This document shows positions 61,034-64,000 of a DNA stretch of 64,000 nt, piece after piece (the stretch's first letter is position 1; each line of letters begins with the position of its first letter). The stretch lies in contig DASQMX010000026.1 of NCBI GenBank assembly GCA_035645275.1, positions 248,001 through 312,000 on the forward strand, in the 5' to 3' direction. The notes below the pieces were generated by a model. The model was not told where the DNA came from. It ran no database searches and saw only the letters and a list, made by a program, of their open reading frames with translations. Source of the stretch: Paranoxybacillus sp035645275 (GTDB lineage: Bacteria > Bacillota > Bacilli > Bacillales > Anoxybacillaceae). Position numbers and translations under genes: made by a program.

Positions 61034-63751
61034 ATGACTGGGGAATATCGTTCTCGTGTAGAGCGTAAACAAGCAAAAAAGCAATCTAAACAAAAAAAAT
61101 CAGGAAAACAAAAGAAAAGTTCTTTGTTGAAAAAGCTAGTATTGTCGTTGCTTTTATTAGGAACTATTGGCATGGTTAGCGGCATCGCTACATTTGCCTA
61201 TTTTGTTGCAGATGCCCCACCGCTTGACGAAGCAAAAATAAAAGACCCGCTATCATCAACCATCTACGATATGAACGGCAATAAAATTGCTGAACTCGGC
61301 GGGGAAAAGCGGACTTATATTTCCTATAAAGAAATACCGAAAGTGTTAGAAGAAGCGGTATTAGCAACAGAAGACGTGCGCTTTTACGAACATCACGGTC
61401 TTGATTTTATCCGCCTTGGTGCGGCTGTCATCGCCAACGTAAAAGAAGGATTTGGGTCAGAAGGCGCTAGTACCATTACACAGCAAGTTGTTAAGCTTTC
61501 GTTTTTATCTCCAGAAAAAACGTTAAAGCGGAAAGCTCAAGAAGCATGGCTTGCGTTTCGTCTTGAACAAAAATATTCCAAACAAGAAATTTTAGAAATG
61601 TATCTAAATAAAGTTTATTATTCCAACCGTATCTACGGAGTGAAAAAAGCAGCAGAGTTTTATTTCAATAAAACCGATTTGAATGACTTAACCCTTGCGG
61701 AAGCGGCATTACTTGCTGGTTTACCGCAAAGCCCAAACAATTATAATCCATATAAATACCCGGAAGCTGCGGAAAAACGACGCAATGTTGTATTATCGTT
61801 AATGGAAAAGCACGGGTTTATCACAAAAGAAGAAGCGGAGAAAGCAAAAAAAATACCTGTCAAATCAATGCTTGCAGAATTTAAACAAGATACGGCTATT
61901 CCATATGATGCATTTATCGACCAAGTCATTAAAGAAGTAACGGACGAAGCAGATGTCAACGTTTTCGAGGACGGCTTAAAAATTTACACGACATTAGATC
62001 CTGATGCCCAAGAATATGTTGAAGACTTATTAAACTCTGATAAATATTTCACAGACAAAAAAGATTTACAGGCAGGTATTGCTCTTCTTGATACAAAAAC
62101 TGGAGAAATTCGCGCGCTCGGAGGCGGACGCAATCAAGATGGAGTCACGTTCGGATTTAACTTCGCAACAGAAAAAGTCGGCCAGCCTGGTTCAACCATT
62201 AAACCGATTCTCGATTACGGACCAGCGATTGAATATTTAAAATGGTCGACATATCATCAGCTTGTCGATGAGCCGTATTCATATTCCGACGGAACGCCAA
62301 TTAAAAACTGGGATGGTTCATACCAGGGACAAATGTCAATGAGAGTTGCCCTAGCTAAGTCACGTAACATCCCGGCGTTAAAAGCGTTACAGAAAGTCGG
62401 CTTAGAACGGGCGAAAAAGTTTGCTAATAAACTAGGCATGGGCCTCGATGAAATATATGAATCCTATGCGGTTGGTGGTTTAAGAGATGGAGTTTCTCCA
62501 TTGCAAATGGCAGGTGCTTATAGCGCGTTTGGAAACAATGGCGTCTACATTAAACCGCATGCCGTTAAAAAAATCGTCTTCCCGGACGATACAGAAATCG
62601 ATTTGACTCCAGAGCCAAAAGCAGCGATGAAAGATTACACAGCCTACATGATTACTGATATGTTAAAATCAGTCGTCAAACCTGGTGGAACAGGTACGTT
62701 GGCGAATGTTCCTCATTTACATGTTGCTGGTAAAACCGGAACAACGAACTATGATAAAGAAACGAGACAAAAGTTCGGTTTACCGGAAGGAGCCGTGCCA
62801 GACAGCTGGTTCGTCGGCTACACACCGAATTATACAGCTGCGGTATGGACCGGATTCAGCAAGCGGAGCGATACAGCGTATTTATCGAAGGAAGAACAGA
62901 AAATTCCGCGCTTGCTGTTTAAATCCGTCATCAGACATGTTGACGACGGCGAAGGCGGAGACTTTGAAATGCCGAAAAGCGTTGTGAAACTGCCGATTAA
63001 AAAAGGAACGAATCCGCCGATGATTGCCGGAAAATATACACCGGAAACGGAAATCACTTATGAACTCTTTGTGAAAGGCGCAGAACCTACGGAAGTGGCA
63101 GAAGACAAACCAGAATCATTAAGCCCTGTAAGCAATTTACAAGCTGTGTATAATGAAGCAGAAAATGCCATTTCTGTATCATGGAACTATGATGAAGAAA
63201 CATTAGAAAATGTCACATTCGAAGTGCGCGTTACAAGCGATAAAGGAACATCACAAGTGCTTACCGCTTCCGGCTTGGGATTAAAGCTAACCGGACCAAC
63301 TCCAGGCGCTGTTTACACAATTGAAGTATCTGCTGTTGATACAGAACAACAAAACCGAAGTGAGCCTGTATCAACAACAGTTGCTATTCCTGGAGATAAC
63401 ATTGATGACCAAAATGACAACTCTGAGGGGCAACCGCCGACTAACGATGATTCAAATGATGATATAAATAACGATGCAAACGATGATTCAAGCGATGACC
63501 CAAGTGATGATTCAAATAATGACTCAAACGATGATACAAATGATGATTCAAACGGCGGTCCAAATAATAACTTTAATGAAGGCAGTAATAACGGAAACAA
63601 TGGAAATATAAACAACCCTGGACAAAATAATGGCCAAACAACTCCTCCAGGAACAAATCCATCGACTCAACAAAGAAGTGTAAATAGTAACGGAACTATC
63701 AATGGAGTCGTAGGAGGAAACAATGGAAGCCCTCCTAACAACACAAATTAA
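61034..63751 (+). CDS. ponA: penicillin-binding protein 1A/1B
   Basis: The 905-residue bifunctional enzyme has a Lys-rich cytoplasmic start, one membrane helix (about residues 33-55), and a GT51 glycosyltransferase with EDVRFYEHHG and GASTITQQVVKLSFL. The transpeptidase follows, with the active-site STIK in GQPGSTIKP, AKSRN and KTGTT. An FN3-like domain and an Asn/Asp/Ser/Gly-rich tail of about 110 residues end the protein. It makes and crosslinks peptidoglycan. The ATG was chosen over an earlier TTG. Confidence 0.95.
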   Translation: MTGEYRSRVERKQAKKQSKQKKSGKQKKSSLLKKLVLSLLLLGTIGMVSGIATFAYFVADAPPLDEAKIKDPLSSTIYDMNGNKIAELGGEKRTYISYKEIPKVLEEAVLATEDVRFYEHHGLDFIRLGAAVIANVKEGFGSEGASTITQQVVKLSFLSPEKTLKRKAQEAWLAFRLEQKYSKQEILEMYLNKVYYSNRIYGVKKAAEFYFNKTDLNDLTLAEAALLAGLPQSPNNYNPYKYPEAAEKRRNVVLSLMEKHGFITKEEAEKAKKIPVKSMLAEFKQDTAIPYDAFIDQVIKEVTDEADVNVFEDGLKIYTTLDPDAQEYVEDLLNSDKYFTDKKDLQAGIALLDTKTGEIRALGGGRNQDGVTFGFNFATEKVGQPGSTIKPILDYGPAIEYLKWSTYHQLVDEPYSYSDGTPIKNWDGSYQGQMSMRVALAKSRNIPALKALQKVGLERAKKFANKLGMGLDEIYESYAVGGLRDGVSPLQMAGAYSAFGNNGVYIKPHAVKKIVFPDDTEIDLTPEPKAAMKDYTAYMITDMLKSVVKPGGTGTLANVPHLHVAGKTGTTNYDKETRQKFGLPEGAVPDSWFVGYTPNYTAAVWTGFSKRSDTAYLSKEEQKIPRLLFKSVIRHVDDGEGGDFEMPKSVVKLPIKKGTNPPMIAGKYTPETEITYELFVKGAEPTEVAEDKPESLSPVSNLQAVYNEAENAISVSWNYDEETLENVTFEVRVTSDKGTSQVLTASGLGLKLTGPTPGAVYTIEVSAVDTEQQNRSEPVSTTVAIPGDNIDDQNDNSEGQPPTNDDSNDDINNDANDDSSDDPSDDSNNDSNDDTNDDSNGGPNNNFNEGSNNGNNGNINNPGQNNGQTTPPGTNPSTQQRSVNSNGTINGVVGGNNGSPPNNTN

Positions 63752-63753
63752 TA

Positions 63754-63794
63754 AAAAAGGGATATCTCATCAACGATGAGATATCCCTTTTTTA
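63754..63794. terminator. bidirectional terminator between ponA and ypoC
   Basis: AAAAAAGGGATATCTCAT and ATGAGATATCCCTTTTTT form a perfect 18-bp stem over five bases with A- and T-runs at both sides, serving the two convergent genes. Confidence 0.85.
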
Positions 63795-64000
63795 TTCATC
63801 GCTAACGTTTTATAATATAGTTTTAGCAATTCATCAAAAAGTTCACCTAACTGAACAAACGAATGATATAAGTCGCATTTAGCAAAAATAAACTGCAGAC
63901 GCTCTTTACAATTAATCGGTTTGATGGATAAAGCATCAATTTCCTCTTTCCAGTTTTCGATTCCCTTGACGCGTGTGCCGTTTAACCAATATAAACAGAC
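63770..64000 (-). CDS. ypoC: YpoC-like protein, C-terminal part
   Basis: About 76 residues enter from the right edge: VCLYWLNGTRVKGIENWKEE, KERLQFIFAKCDLYHSF and FDELLKLYYKTLAMNK. The position convergent to ponA is that of ypoC (dnaD-nth-ypoC) in B. subtilis, and the sequence fits its helical domain. The stop lies inside the shared terminator. Confidence 0.75.
   Translation of the reverse strand, partial: VCLYWLNGTRVKGIENWKEEIDALSIKPINCKERLQFIFAKCDLYHSFVQLGELFDELLKLYYKTLAMNKKGISHR

Overview
The window looks like chromosomal DNA of a thermophilic, spore-forming member of the Bacillaceae, most likely the Geobacillus/Parageobacillus group. The evidence is moderate-to-low GC, strong GGAGG-type ribosome binding sites, GTG/TTG starts, a proline T-box before proBA, spore-type genes (YppG, CsgA-like, YjcZ-like), the recU-ponA/ypp neighbourhood known from Bacillus subtilis, and a Tyr-Trp-His-Gln-Gly-Cys tRNA order like B. 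subtilis trnD. The species is an inference. Nothing here was checked against a database.

Layout. 1-5 kb is accessory: a partial DUF7010-type gene, a frameshifted small membrane gene, an IS256-type relic holding a 42-bp perfect palindrome, a radical SAM/SPASM enzyme overlapping an MFS exporter, a dead IS3 orfA and a DinB-fold protein. 5.2-8.0 kb is the T-box-controlled proBA operon. 8-18 kb mixes metabolic genes (SDR, TetR-controlled ABC-2 exporter, HAD phosphatase, sdpI/sdpR) with a 5'-truncated amino-acid permease and copies of a short IS-derived repeat.

18-33 kb is the most mobile part and reads as a defence island. It holds an operon of a NERD/UvrD-like helicase and an HNH endonuclease, a decayed SbcC/Rad50-like ATPase, and a restriction-modification locus: a putative type II endonuclease, a D12-class adenine methyltransferase, an XRE regulator, a frameshifted partner and a DpnA-like methyltransferase. 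It also holds a decayed member of an unrecognised family that resembles ADP-ribosyltransferase folds; a second member lies near 40 kb behind a Fos-like VOC gene. Relics of IS1595, IS256 and other elements are interspersed.

33-45 kb is mostly intact housekeeping or catabolic DNA: an MFS/GlcD-type oxidase pair, an SRPBCC-ArsR operon with a clear promoter and operator, VOC proteins, a YhfC-type membrane protease, a short-chain fatty acid transporter, a PolA-like 5'-3' exonuclease, a GNAT protein and an M29 aminopeptidase. 45.5-48.2 kb holds integrase and YVTN-repeat remnants, a Gly/Tyr/Cys-rich YjcZ-like protein and cspB. A flavin amine oxidase and an acyl-ACP desaturase follow, then a rearranged cluster of nine intact tRNAs with partial tRNA duplications and degenerate tandem repeats (51.0-52.4 kb).

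52.7-64 kb is typical Bacillaceae backbone: two Hsp20 proteins, an EcsC-family protein, glpD with a leader terminator, small spore genes, yppG/yppF/yppE-like genes, recU-ponA, and convergent ypoC running off the end. A family of GTCTGACC-containing hairpins sits at several gene ends and probably serves as terminators.
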